Assembly: GCA_964655245.1 (NCBI GenBank)
Contig: CAZZLQ010000025.1
Span: 1-32,657 of the forward strand
Direction of reading: 5' to 3'
Length of the DNA: 32,657 nt
DNA from: JBEIHI01 sp964655245
Lineage (GTDB): Bacteria; Bdellovibrionota; UBA2394
Part shown: in pieces, positions 25,803-32,657 of the stretch
How the letters are laid out: each line of letters begins with the position of its first letter
How positions within the stretch are numbered: the first letter of the stretch is position 1
The notes under the pieces: generated by a model
Told to the model about the DNA's origin: nothing
Databases searched by the model: none
The model's input: only the letters and a program-made list of their open reading frames with translations
Position numbers and translations under genes: made by a program

Positions 25803-27149
25803 GTGCGCGCCGTTCTTTTCTCCACTCTTCTGACTCTCAGTTTATCGCAGTCAGCTCTTGCTGGAGCGCATTTGACGGAGATCAATGACAGCAATCAAGT
25901 TGTGAAGCGCAACTGGTCTACTCCAGCTGTGATTAAATGGCGTTACAATCCTACCAATGCGCCGGCCAATATCGAGGCAATCATCACGACCGCGTTTAAT
26001 ACGTGGGCGACTCATTCCAGCGTGAACTTTGAGCATGAGTTTCATGGCACGACCATGGCAACGGGTCCTTCTAAGAATGGATACACGGATTTTTTCTTCA
26101 ATGTTGATTTTCCATCCCTGGGTCTCGACTCGAATCTGATCGCCATTGCATTCCTGAACGGAGCATTGTCCGGCAGCAGAATTTCATCCTCCAATGTGCG
26201 ACTTTCGGAAGGTGATGTGCTCATGAATCCAGCACTGAGTTCATTTTGGAAGACCGACAGTATCACTGCAGCGACGGATTTGGATGTTCAGGAGATTTTG
26301 ACTCATGAGATTGGTCATGTGCTTGGACTAGGGCATAGCTTTTTAATCGATTCGATGATGTATCCGGGCAAGCCGCAGTCGTCCACGCCCGAGCTTGGCT
26401 TGTTTCGTTTTCCCAAGCGCACGATTGCTCAAGACGATCTGTCGTGGATTTCAAAAATGCATCCAGCTCGTGGAGCCAAGGCAAACTATGCTCGGATTGA
26501 GGGAAGAGTTTTGTACGACGGGTACCCTTACATTGGGGCTCATGTGATTGCTATGAAGGTAGACGAAGACGATTTGACCTACCCATTCTCCAATGACAAT
26601 GCCGATTTGATAGTGCGCGGACTCAAAAATGTGTCTGCCTTCTCTGAGCTTGGCGGGAAATTCTCCATCGATTACCTCGAGCCGGGTCAGTACAAAATTG
26701 TGGTACAGAACGGGAAGAGCTTTTTGGATTTTAGCTTAGCCAATGTGAACGGCTATTTGGGATCCGCTCAATCGCCGGGCACCTTTCCAATCGATGTGTA
26801 TCGAAGTCCCTACTGTTCGACGGGATCGGGTTTCAGTTTTGCGAGTTTTGAAGGGGGAGTCTCTGCTTCGTCGACTTTTGTCTTGGCTGCGAATGAATCG
26901 ATTTGTCAGCTGGAGTTTCATGGCGACGCTCCGAGTGGCCGGTGTGCTCGCACTGCCTCCCTTAAGGGATCTTCGTGTGGCGGTGGCGGGTGTTCCTTGA
27001 GATTGGATGGCGCTTTTGATTATAATCAAGGAATGCGATCTTATCTCGGTACGATTTTGTTTATCGTCGGTTCTCTCATTATCATGCTTTCATTCAAGAA
27101 TGCTTTGGGCCGTCGAGGCATGCCAAAAAGAAATCGACCTCATCACTAA
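25803..27149 (+). CDS. Matrixin-family metalloprotease with regulatory-like domain and C-terminal sorting-type tail
   Basis: GTG 25803 is the only usable start that keeps the signal peptide (MRAVLFSTLLTLSLSQSALA); no ribosome site precedes it. The catalytic domain has the extended zinc motif HEIGHVLGLGHS (His168, Glu169, His172, His178) and a Met-turn at SMMYPG (185-188). Residues about 228-302 look like a carboxypeptidase-regulatory/Ig-like domain (RIEGRVLYDGYPYIGAHVIA ... LEPGQYKIVVQ). The end is unusual: GGGGCS (393-398), a short linker, one membrane helix (413-431) and a basic tail (GRRGMPKRNRPHH), as in tripartite sorting signals. Likely surface-attached or secreted protease. Confidence 0.88.
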   Translation: MRAVLFSTLLTLSLSQSALAGAHLTEINDSNQVVKRNWSTPAVIKWRYNPTNAPANIEAIITTAFNTWATHSSVNFEHEFHGTTMATGPSKNGYTDFFFNVDFPSLGLDSNLIAIAFLNGALSGSRISSSNVRLSEGDVLMNPALSSFWKTDSITAATDLDVQEILTHEIGHVLGLGHSFLIDSMMYPGKPQSSTPELGLFRFPKRTIAQDDLSWISKMHPARGAKANYARIEGRVLYDGYPYIGAHVIAMKVDEDDLTYPFSNDNADLIVRGLKNVSAFSELGGKFSIDYLEPGQYKIVVQNGKSFLDFSLANVNGYLGSAQSPGTFPIDVYRSPYCSTGSGFSFASFEGGVSASSTFVLAANESICQLEFHGDAPSGRCARTASLKGSSCGGGGCSLRLDGAFDYNQGMRSYLGTILFIVGSLIIMLSFKNALGRRGMPKRNRPHH

Positions 27150-27170
27150 GCTGTGATCAGCTAGTCTTCT

Positions 27171-28079
27171 ATGAAAAAAATTTGCATCATTGGTGTTCCC
27201 ATGGATTTTGGAGCATCTCGAAGAGGTGTGGATATGGGGCCCTCGGCAATTCGTATTGCGCAAGTAGGGCAGAAGCTTCGTTCCATGGGATATGAAGTGG
27301 TGGATCGCGGAAACGTTGAGGTTCAAGTTCGCGAGTCGATGTCAGAGCCCAATTCCAAGGCCAAGTTTAGGAATGAGATCACTGAGATTTTGAAGCGCTT
27401 AAAAGAAATGACAAAGACGGCTGTCAAGAATGGCGAGATTCCTCTGGTTTTGGGTGGGGATCACTCCATTGCACTAGGATCTGTTGCGGGAATCTCAGAG
27501 CATTACCAGTCGCAAGGCAAGCAGATTGGAGTTGTGTGGTTGGATGCTCACGCTGATATCAATACTCCCGATACCACGGTTTCGGGAAATGTTCATGGAA
27601 TGCCTGTGGCTCACTTGATGGGCTTTGGGGATGAAGTGTTGCTGTCAGTATCCTCGATGCGGCCCATCGTTGATCCGCGAAAAGTGGCGTTGGTCGGCTT
27701 GCGAGATTTGGATGAGGGTGAGAAGCAAACCATCAAATCTCGCGGCGTTCACGCTTTTACGATGCGAGATATTGATGAATTGGGAATGCGCGAAGTCATG
27801 AAGCGAGCGATTGCGATTGCGACGCAGGGGACTGATGGTTTTCATCTTTCGTTTGATATGGATTTTATGGATCCTTCGGTGGCCCCAGGTGTCGGAACAC
27901 CCGTAGCGGGTGGAGCCACTTTTCGAGAGGGACATTTGGCTGTCGAGATGGCATCTGACTCTGGAAAAATGATTTCGATGGAGGTCACTGAAGTGAACCC
28001 TGTGCTTGATAGTCGTAATATGACGGCCGATCTCGCCACGGGGATGATTCTGTCCGCGTTTGGTAAGCGAATTCTCTAG
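27171..28079 (+). CDS. rocF: Arginase
   Basis: A 302-residue ureohydrolase that hydrolyses L-arginine to ornithine and urea with two Mn ions. Metal ligands are visible: His98 in GGDHSIALGS, Asp125/His127/Asp129 in WLDAHADINTP, Asp229/Asp231 in HLSFDMDFMDP. SGNVHGMPVAHLMG and GVGTPVAGGATFREGHLA are arginase- rather than agmatinase-type. The N-terminus (IIGVPMDFGASRRGVDMGPS) is typical. No Shine-Dalgarno precedes ATG 27171; a 5-bp inverted repeat (AGCTG-TGAT-CAGCT, 27149-27162) lies just upstream. Converges with enolase. Confidence 0.95.
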   Translation: MKKICIIGVPMDFGASRRGVDMGPSAIRIAQVGQKLRSMGYEVVDRGNVEVQVRESMSEPNSKAKFRNEITEILKRLKEMTKTAVKNGEIPLVLGGDHSIALGSVAGISEHYQSQGKQIGVVWLDAHADINTPDTTVSGNVHGMPVAHLMGFGDEVLLSVSSMRPIVDPRKVALVGLRDLDEGEKQTIKSRGVHAFTMRDIDELGMREVMKRAIAIATQGTDGFHLSFDMDFMDPSVAPGVGTPVAGGATFREGHLAVEMASDSGKMISMEVTEVNPVLDSRNMTADLATGMILSAFGKRIL

Positions 28080-28095
28080 ATTGTTTTAGCGCTGA

Positions 28096-29361
28096 TCACT
28101 TCAATTGAGCATAGGGCAGCTTCAGCTTTTCCTCTAAGCGGAGGAGCTGATTGTATTTGGCGGTCCGATCCGACCGGCTAAGACTTCCGGTTTTAATCTG
28201 CCCAGCACTTGTGCCCACCGCCAAATCTGCGATGAAGGAATCCTCAGTTTCACCACTTCGATGAGAAACCATGCAATGGTATCCATTTTTTGAGGCGAGC
28301 TTCATGGTCTGGAGAGTCTCAGTCACCGTTCCGATTTGATTGAGCTTAATCAAAATCGCATTGGCACATCGCTCTTTGATTCCGCGTTCCAATCGGGCTG
28401 ATTGAGTAACGAACAAATCATCTCCCACGAGTTGAGTGTTATTGAACTTCGCAGTCAAATCCTTCCAGCCTTTCCAATCCTCTTCGTTGAGCGCATCTTC
28501 AATAGAGATGATAGGGAAGTCTTTGAGTAAATGATCGTACATTTCGATCATCTGCTCGGTTGAGCGAGAGCCCTTCGATGATTTTTTCAAAACATACTTT
28601 CCATCTTCAAAAAAGGAAGAGGCTGCAACATCGAGACCCAGTTTGACATCGGCTGAGTATCCACACTGCCCGACCGCTTCTTGAATCAGCTTGAGTGCTT
28701 CATCGTGGCTCTTGAGTTTTGGTGCAAATCCGCCTTCATCGCCCACGGATGTCGATAGTCCTTGTTTCTTCAAAATGTCTTTGAGTGTCAGGAAGATCTC
28801 GGAGCCCATTCGAATGGCCTCGGAAAATGATTTTGCTCCAACGGGTGCGATCATAAATTCTTGGAAGTCCAAATTATTGTCCGCATGCATTCCGCCGTTA
28901 ATGATGTTCATGAACGGGATAGGCAAAGTCATGGATTTGTTTTGATGCAGCCTCGCGATGGTCTCCGCTAAGGTAAGATCTTGAACAAGAGCGCTCGCTC
29001 GAGTGGTGGCCATTGAAACGGCGAGAGTCGCATTGGCCCCGAGCCTTGTTTTTTGCGGGGATGGATCCAAGCTGAGAATTTTTTGATCCACAGTTTCTTG
29101 ATCAACAGGGTTGAGCCCAATCAGTGCCGGCGAGATTGTTTCCACAATATTTCGCACGGCTGAGAGAGTTCCCTTTCCTTTGAAGCGTTTGGGGTCTGCG
29201 TCTCTCAGTTCCATCGCTTCAAATTGTCCTGTGGAGGCTCCCGAAGGAACAGCAGCACGACCAAGAATTCCGGATTCCAATACGACATCGGCTTCCACGG
29301 TGGGGTAGCCTCGACTGTCGAGAACTTCACGAGCTTTGATGGATACAATACGTTGAGACAT
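28096..29361 (-). CDS. eno: Enolase
   Basis: A 421-residue glycolytic enzyme (2-phosphoglycerate to phosphoenolpyruvate). Motifs present: VPSGASTGQFEAMELRD, FMNIINGGMHADNNLDFQEF, SVGDEGGFAP, metal ligands in LGLDVAAS, ISIEDALNE and LVGDDLF, the catalytic Lys in ILIKLNQIG, and the signature MVSHRSGETEDSFIADLAVG. Length is normal. One oddity is DSRGYPTVEAD at the N-terminus, where nearly all enolases have Asn instead of Tyr. Single gene on its strand, divergent from coaD by 81 bp. Confidence 0.97.
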   Translation of the reverse strand: MSQRIVSIKAREVLDSRGYPTVEADVVLESGILGRAAVPSGASTGQFEAMELRDADPKRFKGKGTLSAVRNIVETISPALIGLNPVDQETVDQKILSLDPSPQKTRLGANATLAVSMATTRASALVQDLTLAETIARLHQNKSMTLPIPFMNIINGGMHADNNLDFQEFMIAPVGAKSFSEAIRMGSEIFLTLKDILKKQGLSTSVGDEGGFAPKLKSHDEALKLIQEAVGQCGYSADVKLGLDVAASSFFEDGKYVLKKSSKGSRSTEQMIEMYDHLLKDFPIISIEDALNEEDWKGWKDLTAKFNNTQLVGDDLFVTQSARLERGIKERCANAILIKLNQIGTVTETLQTMKLASKNGYHCMVSHRSGETEDSFIADLAVGTSAGQIKTGSLSRSDRTAKYNQLLRLEEKLKLPYAQLK

Positions 29362-29367
29362 GGCCTG

Positions 29368-29397
29368 AATTTAGACGCCTGAGGTACGGGCCTGCAA
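29368..29397 (-). promoter_or_regulatory. Weak candidate promoter of eno
   Basis: On the minus strand TTGCAG (29397-29392), 18 bp, TAAATT (29373-29368). The -10 ends 6 nt before the ATG. Both boxes are moderate (3/6 and 4/6). Confidence 0.25.
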
Positions 29398-29405
29398 CTT
29401 CTAAC

Positions 29406-29434
29406 TTGAGTTTAAAAACCTGAATCCCTAATCT
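29406..29434 (+). promoter_or_regulatory. Candidate promoter of coaD
   Basis: TTGAGT (29406-29411), 17 bp, TAATCT (29429-29434). GTG 29443 follows 8 nt after the -10, so the leader would be absent or 1-2 nt. Confidence 0.35.
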
Positions 29435-29442
29435 CGTTTTGA

Positions 29443-29946
29443 GTGAAAACGCATTGCATCTATCCCGGCTCATTTGATCCTTTGTCTAATGGTCATATCA
29501 ATCTGGTCGAGCGAGCTTTGCATATCTTTGAGACAGTGACGATTGCAGTGGCCATCAATGTCAAAAAGCCCACCGTTTTCAGTCTCTCGGAACGAGTCGA
29601 GATGATTCAAAAGGTTTTTGAAAAGAATCCGCGCGTACGAGTTGAGTCCTTTGAGGGACTTTTGGTCGACTACGTCTCGACCAAATCAAATGCTGTTGTG
29701 ATGCGAGGGATTCGGACAAATCAGGATTTCGAGTATGAGCTTTCGATCACTCAAGCAAATCGACACTTAAGCCCAACGTTTGAAACCATCTTCATGATGA
29801 CCGATCCGCAGTTTTCTTTCCTCTCCTCATCAATGGTGCGCGAGATTGTGGGGCTTGGTGGTTCAACCAAGGGCCTGCTTCCTTCCTTCATTGAAGACGC
29901 TCTCAAGAAGAAACTAAAAGTCCCCCCCGCGGGAGGCGCGCGTTGA
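29443..29946 (+). CDS. coaD: Pantetheine-phosphate adenylyltransferase
   Basis: A 167-residue enzyme transferring AMP to 4'-phosphopantetheine, the penultimate step of coenzyme A synthesis. The nucleotidyltransferase motif is YPGSFDPLSNGHINLVERA (Ser replaces the usual Thr of GTFDP), followed by VVMRGIRTNQDFEYELSITQ and the C-terminal SFLSSSMVREIVGLGGS. GTG start; no Shine-Dalgarno is evident. Its TGA overlaps the TTG start of the following aminotransferase gene (TTGA), so the two are translationally coupled. Confidence 0.96.
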   Translation: MKTHCIYPGSFDPLSNGHINLVERALHIFETVTIAVAINVKKPTVFSLSERVEMIQKVFEKNPRVRVESFEGLLVDYVSTKSNAVVMRGIRTNQDFEYELSITQANRHLSPTFETIFMMTDPQFSFLSSSMVREIVGLGGSTKGLLPSFIEDALKKKLKVPPAGGAR

Positions 29947-31112
29947 GTTTCGAGACGGCATCTCTGGTAAGTCGTTTTGAGGAGTCAAAGACTTTGGCTT
30001 TAGCTGCTCGTGCGAAGCAACTTGCGGCTGAGGGACGCACGATCGTGAACTTTGGCTTGGGAGAGCCTGACTTCAACACCCCAGACATTGTGCTGGAAGC
30101 CGCAGCGACGGCGATGAAGAAAGGTCAGACCAAGTATACGCCTGTTGGTGGAACTCTCTCACTTCGCAAAGCCATTGCAGCGCGGCTGTCTGAGGACTAT
30201 GGGGTGCCTTTCTCACATGAATCCATTGTCGTTTCAGCGGGAGGTAAGCAGGCGATTTTTCATTTTCTTCAGGCCATTTTAGAGCCGGGGGATGAGGTGA
30301 TTATTCCCGCGCCGTACTGGGTGTCATTTCCTGAGATGGTGAAGATGGTGGGCGGGGTTCCGAAGATTGCGCAGCCATCCGGCGAGAGGCTGGTGGCCAA
30401 AGATATAGAGCGACAGATAACTGCGAAAACAAAACTTCTGATTCTCAACTCTCCCTCCAATCCTACCGGTGAAGTCTATAGCCCCGAGGAGGTCGCCTCA
30501 TTTCTCTCGGTGATTCGCTCTCGTCCCATTTGGCTGATGAGTGATGACACTTATTACTCGCTGATTTATTCGGGTGATCCGTTTGTGTCGGCATTAAAAA
30601 TCGCACCTGATTTTCGAGAACGCACCTGCGTGATTGGATCAACATCAAAGTCATATGCGATGACGGGATGGCGATTGGGTTGGGCGAGTGTCCCGGATCG
30701 AATCGTGTCAGCGATGGTGAAGCTCCAAAGTCAGATCACGAGTAATCCCTGTTCAGTTTCTCAGGCGGCGGCCGAGGTGGCTGTTCAAACCAAAAACCAC
30801 CTTGCCATCACAACTGACTTTAAGGCTCGGTTTCAAAAGCGCAGAGATCATGCTTTGGGCCGATTGAAGTCCCTTGAGGGTCTTTCGATGCCAGCGCCGG
30901 ATGGAGCTTTTTACTTGTTTCTGCGTCTTGCCCCCCTTTTGAGGGCTCAAACTGCGACTTCCTTTGCCCAGGAATTGCTCGAAAAGTGGGGCGTTTGTGC
31001 CATCCCTGGGGAGGCTTTTGGGGCCCCTGACTACCTAAGGCTGTCCTATGCCCTTTCTGAGGCAGAGATTTCGGCCGGGATCGACCAAATAGAAAAGGCC
31101 TTGAAAGGTTGA
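29943..31112 (+). CDS. PLP-dependent aminotransferase, class I (aspartate aminotransferase-like)
   Basis: A 389-residue fold-type I enzyme. TTG 29943 follows GGGAGG at 8 nt. Motifs: NFGLGEPDFNTPD, YTPVGGTLSLRKAIA, SAGGKQAIFH, LILNSPSNPTGEVYSPEE (N-P-T-G), DDTYYSLIYSG, and the cofactor Schiff-base Lys236 in STSKSYAMTGWRLGWA. The C-terminal Arg in YLRLSYALSE binds the substrate carboxylate. This is the AspC/AspB-Thermus type (class I gamma), which usually transaminates aspartate and sometimes prephenate or aromatic amino acids. The exact donor is not resolvable. Confidence 0.92.
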   Translation: MSFETASLVSRFEESKTLALAARAKQLAAEGRTIVNFGLGEPDFNTPDIVLEAAATAMKKGQTKYTPVGGTLSLRKAIAARLSEDYGVPFSHESIVVSAGGKQAIFHFLQAILEPGDEVIIPAPYWVSFPEMVKMVGGVPKIAQPSGERLVAKDIERQITAKTKLLILNSPSNPTGEVYSPEEVASFLSVIRSRPIWLMSDDTYYSLIYSGDPFVSALKIAPDFRERTCVIGSTSKSYAMTGWRLGWASVPDRIVSAMVKLQSQITSNPCSVSQAAAEVAVQTKNHLAITTDFKARFQKRRDHALGRLKSLEGLSMPAPDGAFYLFLRLAPLLRAQTATSFAQELLEKWGVCAIPGEAFGAPDYLRLSYALSEAEISAGIDQIEKALKG

Positions 31113-31143
31113 CAGCACAAGGTTTTTTGGGAAAAAAGTCGGG

Positions 31144-31410
31144 ATGGCTCGCAGATGCGAATTAACCGGAAAAACAGTTTTGTTTGGGAACACCGTCTCA
31201 AACGCTAACAATCGTCGTCGAACAAAGTTCCATCCTAATTTGGTTCAGAAGAGAATGTTTATTCCTGAGCTGAAAAGTTTTGTAACGGTTCGAATTTCTC
31301 AAAGGGGCTTAAAAATTGTTGATAAGCTTGGTGGCTTGCTTCAGGCATGTCGTCGATATGAAAAGACAATTTCTCCCAAGCTTCAAAAAATCATACGTAG
31401 GGCTGCTTAA
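31144..31410 (+). CDS. rpmB: 50S ribosomal protein L28
   Basis: An 88-residue protein with MARRCELTGKTVLFGNTVSN, NNRRRTKFHPNLVQKR and KSFVTVRISQRGLKIVDKLGG, all typical L28. Only one N-terminal Cys is present, so it is the zinc-free form. A perfect TTGACA (31109-31114) overlaps the preceding stop, but at 17 bp the -10 position reads AAAAAA, so a promoter is unproven. Its TAA overlaps the ATG of rpsR by one base. Confidence 0.95.
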   Translation: MARRCELTGKTVLFGNTVSNANNRRRTKFHPNLVQKRMFIPELKSFVTVRISQRGLKIVDKLGGLLQACRRYEKTISPKLQKIIRRAA

Positions 31411-31691
31411 TGGAAAGAGAATTTAATACAAATCGTTCTGACTCTGGATTTCGAAAGAAAAAACGCTCCAAGAAAAAGATGTCGTTTCGAAAGAAGCGTC
31501 CTCCTGCGGATTTGACTTTTAACTACAGAGATTTGAATTCATACCTTCCTTTCATTACGGAAGAAGGCAAGTTGGTCGCTGCTCGTGTTTCTGGTTTGAG
31601 TGCCAAGCAACAGCGCGATTTAACTTTGGCCGTAAAGCGTGCGCGACACATGGCTTTCATTAGCGCCGTGAACAAAAATATCATTTCTTAA
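31410..31691 (+). CDS. rpsR: 30S ribosomal protein S18
   Basis: A 93-residue protein. The core NYRDLNSYLPFITEEGKLVA followed by ARVSGLSAKQQRDLTLAVKR and ARHMAF matches S18, including G-L-S-A-K-x-Q and K-R-A-R-H. The N-terminal extension is unusually long and basic (KKKRSKKK, RKKRPP). Residues around the first helix differ from the common DYKDVxLLxxF form. Pairing with rpmB instead of rpsF/rplI is a less common arrangement. Confidence 0.93.
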   Translation: MEREFNTNRSDSGFRKKKRSKKKMSFRKKRPPADLTFNYRDLNSYLPFITEEGKLVAARVSGLSAKQQRDLTLAVKRARHMAFISAVNKNIIS

Positions 31692-31704
31692 TAGGATTTT
31701 TCGA

Positions 31705-31788
31705 GCCCGCGTGGCGGAACTGGCAGACGCGCTAGACTCAAAATCTAGTGAGAGCAATCTCGTGTCCGTTCGACCCGGACCGCGGGCA
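31705..31788 (+). tRNA. tRNA-Leu (anticodon CAA)
   Basis: The acceptor stem GCCCGCG (31705-31711) pairs with CGCGGGC (31781-31787), discriminator A at 31788. The anticodon stem is CTAGA/TCTAG with loop CTCAAAA, anticodon CAA, reading UUG. A long variable arm (GAGA/TCTC) marks a class II tRNA. The T-arm is GTCCG-TTCGACC-CGGAC. CCA is not encoded. A moderate promoter (TGAACA 31669, 17 bp, TAGGAT 31692) ends 7 nt before it. Confidence 0.95.
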
Positions 31789-31819
31789 ATCCTACCAAGC
31801 TGATTCAAATTACTTATTC

Positions 31820-31866
31820 AACGCAATGCGAAAAGAGGCGACGAAGAGTCGCAACTCATGCGTTTT
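31820..31866 (+). terminator. Candidate hairpin terminator downstream of tRNA-Leu
   Basis: An inner stem GCGAC-GAAGA-GTCGC sits within a bulged outer pairing AACGCA(A)TG/CATGCGTT, followed by TTTTCTT. The U-run is short and interrupted, so rho-independent activity is uncertain. Confidence 0.4.
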
Positions 31867-31914
31867 CTTGCCGCAATTCCTCGCAAACCGTAAACTCATG
31901 ACAGGGGGGCTTTG

Positions 31915-32559
31915 ATGAAGCTTTGGCGATGGAGTTTTCTGGTCAGTGTTGTTTCTCTGGGAATTGCGGGCTGTGGCGATCACGATGTTCGGTCAGCCGT
32001 TGAGCGAGCGGAGTTGATTCAGGATGTTCGCCTGATCAATTATGCTCTTAAGTCGGCGGACTGGAATGTCGAAGTCGGCTTTGACTCTGGCAGTACAGAG
32101 AGTCTTCAAAAGAAAAGTCAGTTTCGAGACAATCAATCGAAAGACATCATTCAGAGAATATTTGATGAGGGACGCTTTCTTTTGGTGGCCAATGATCAGC
32201 GACTCAAGGTGGCCATGAACCCCGAAGGAAAATTCAAAGAGGTGCGAGATTTTTCTCAGAACTTCTCTGATGGCTGCCAAGTTCAAGGGGGAGCTGTTCT
32301 GCAAGGGCGAGCGACTCACTTGGAGCTAGAGCTCACTTGGGATTGGACGGCTCATTTGGTGGGAGCGGGCTGCCCCCAATCAGCGCAGGATCAATTTGGA
32401 GAGTTTGTGGAGGCTGAGTTAGCGCGATTGAATTTGAAGTCTGCCTCTGATCTGTTGATTGGCTTGGACCAAGAAGTGAGAAGTTCTCGTCGAGTCTCCA
32501 TGAAACTAAAGCTTTCCGGTCAGATTAATCTCGACGGCATTCAATTTTCTCAACCATGA
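31915..32559 (+). CDS. Small lipoprotein of unknown function
   Basis: ATG 31915 follows AGGGGGG (31903-31909) at 5-nt spacing; TTG 31912 is in frame. The signal peptide ends GIAGC (Cys about 20), so a lipoprotein. The mature domain of about 195 residues has one central Cys pair (DGCQV ... GAGCPQ), charged helices and a final strand-rich region (VSMKLKLSGQINLDGIQF). No family is recognised. The TGA overlaps an ATG (ATGA, 32556-32559) that would start the following patatin-like frame, implying a two-gene unit. Confidence 0.8.
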   Translation: MKLWRWSFLVSVVSLGIAGCGDHDVRSAVERAELIQDVRLINYALKSADWNVEVGFDSGSTESLQKKSQFRDNQSKDIIQRIFDEGRFLLVANDQRLKVAMNPEGKFKEVRDFSQNFSDGCQVQGGAVLQGRATHLELELTWDWTAHLVGAGCPQSAQDQFGEFVEAELARLNLKSASDLLIGLDQEVRSSRRVSMKLKLSGQINLDGIQFSQP

Positions 32560-32594
32560 GTCAGTCTCATCAGTCGAAGTAGGCTCTTCATCTT

Positions 32595-32657
32595 TTGGGT
32601 GGAGGCGTGACGGGTGCGTATTTTCACTTTGGAGCCCTCGCCGCTCTTGATGATCAT
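32595..32657 (+). CDS. Patatin-like phospholipase, N-terminal fragment (3' end outside window)
   Basis: The frame to the window edge reads LGGGVTGAYFHFGALAALDD, the glycine-rich oxyanion-hole motif (G-G-G-x-x-G) and following helix of patatin-like lipases. The serine motif GxSxG would lie beyond the window. TTG 32595 is the only start after an in-frame TAG at 32580-32582. Upstream of that TAG an ATG (32556) coupled to the preceding gene encodes MSQSHQSK in the same frame. The gene is therefore either started late or disrupted. Confidence 0.6.
   Translation, partial: MGGGVTGAYFHFGALAALDDH

Noticed and set aside
27149..27162. AGCTG-TGAT-CAGCT hairpin between matrixin and arginase as a terminator
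   Set aside because: Only 5 bp with no following U-run, and it lies immediately before the arginase start.
31109..31137. Perfect TTGACA upstream of rpmB as a promoter
   Set aside because: No -10-like box at 16-18 bp (AAAAAA); the hexamer overlaps a stop codon and may be chance, so it is not listed as a separate promoter.

Overview
The window is a compact stretch of about 50% G+C chromosome (judged by eye) from a Gram-negative bacterium. The closest fit by gene content is a predatory or free-living member of the Bdellovibrionota (Bdellovibrio-like). Supporting traits are many lipoproteins with LxxC lipoboxes, a GldG/DUF4340 ABC cassette, a FadL-type porin, secreted M4-like and matrixin proteases, and a repeat-rich lipoprotein adhesin. 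This placement is inference. A 100-base run of N marks an assembly gap, so the source is a draft genome or a metagenome bin.

Layout. 1-3.2 kb (+): the C-terminal end of an SH3-like protein, then a large tandem-repeat lipoprotein interrupted by the gap. 3.2-7.2 kb (-): a three-gene set of a FadL-like outer-membrane protein, an unrecognised periplasmic protein and a lipoprotein. 7.3-7.9 kb (+): an XRE-cupin regulator. 7.9-17.6 kb (-): one long co-directional run of sensor kinase, degenerate NtrC-type regulator, ABC ATPase, ABC permease, GldG-like protein, DUF4340 protein, DUF1844 protein and a DegP/HtrA protease. 17.6-21.9 kb: a CTP-type polyprenol/diacylglycerol kinase, an HNH nuclease, an RluD-type pseudouridine synthase, a YfiH/PgeF-like protein, CvpA and a CPBP protease. 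21.9-27.1 kb: an M4-like lipoprotein protease, a GT2-TPR protein, a protein of unknown function and a matrixin protease with a sorting-type C-terminal tail. 27.2-31.7 kb: arginase, enolase (-), CoaD, an aminotransferase, L28 and S18. 31.7-32.7 kb: tRNA-Leu(CAA), a small lipoprotein and the first codons of a patatin-like phospholipase.

The region is densely packed. Several convergent pairs are separated by 1-12 bp or overlap, and neighbouring starts and stops are often fused (ATGA, TTGA, TAATG, CATG, TTAA). No stretch over 300 bp lacks a gene, apart from nothing readable inside the N gap.

The points most worth a second look are these. The NtrC-family regulator lacks the GAFTGA sigma54-contact loop and sits at the head of an ABC/GldG/DegP envelope operon. 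A gap of 240+333n bp would restore the adhesin reading frame. The matrixin gene has a perfect -10 box that implies a leaderless GTG start, and other genes may show the same arrangement. A perfect 16-bp palindrome lies between hnh and rluD. The FadL / periplasmic / lipoprotein trio may be an unrecognised lipid-transfer system. An in-frame TAG lies just after the coupled start of the patatin-like gene.
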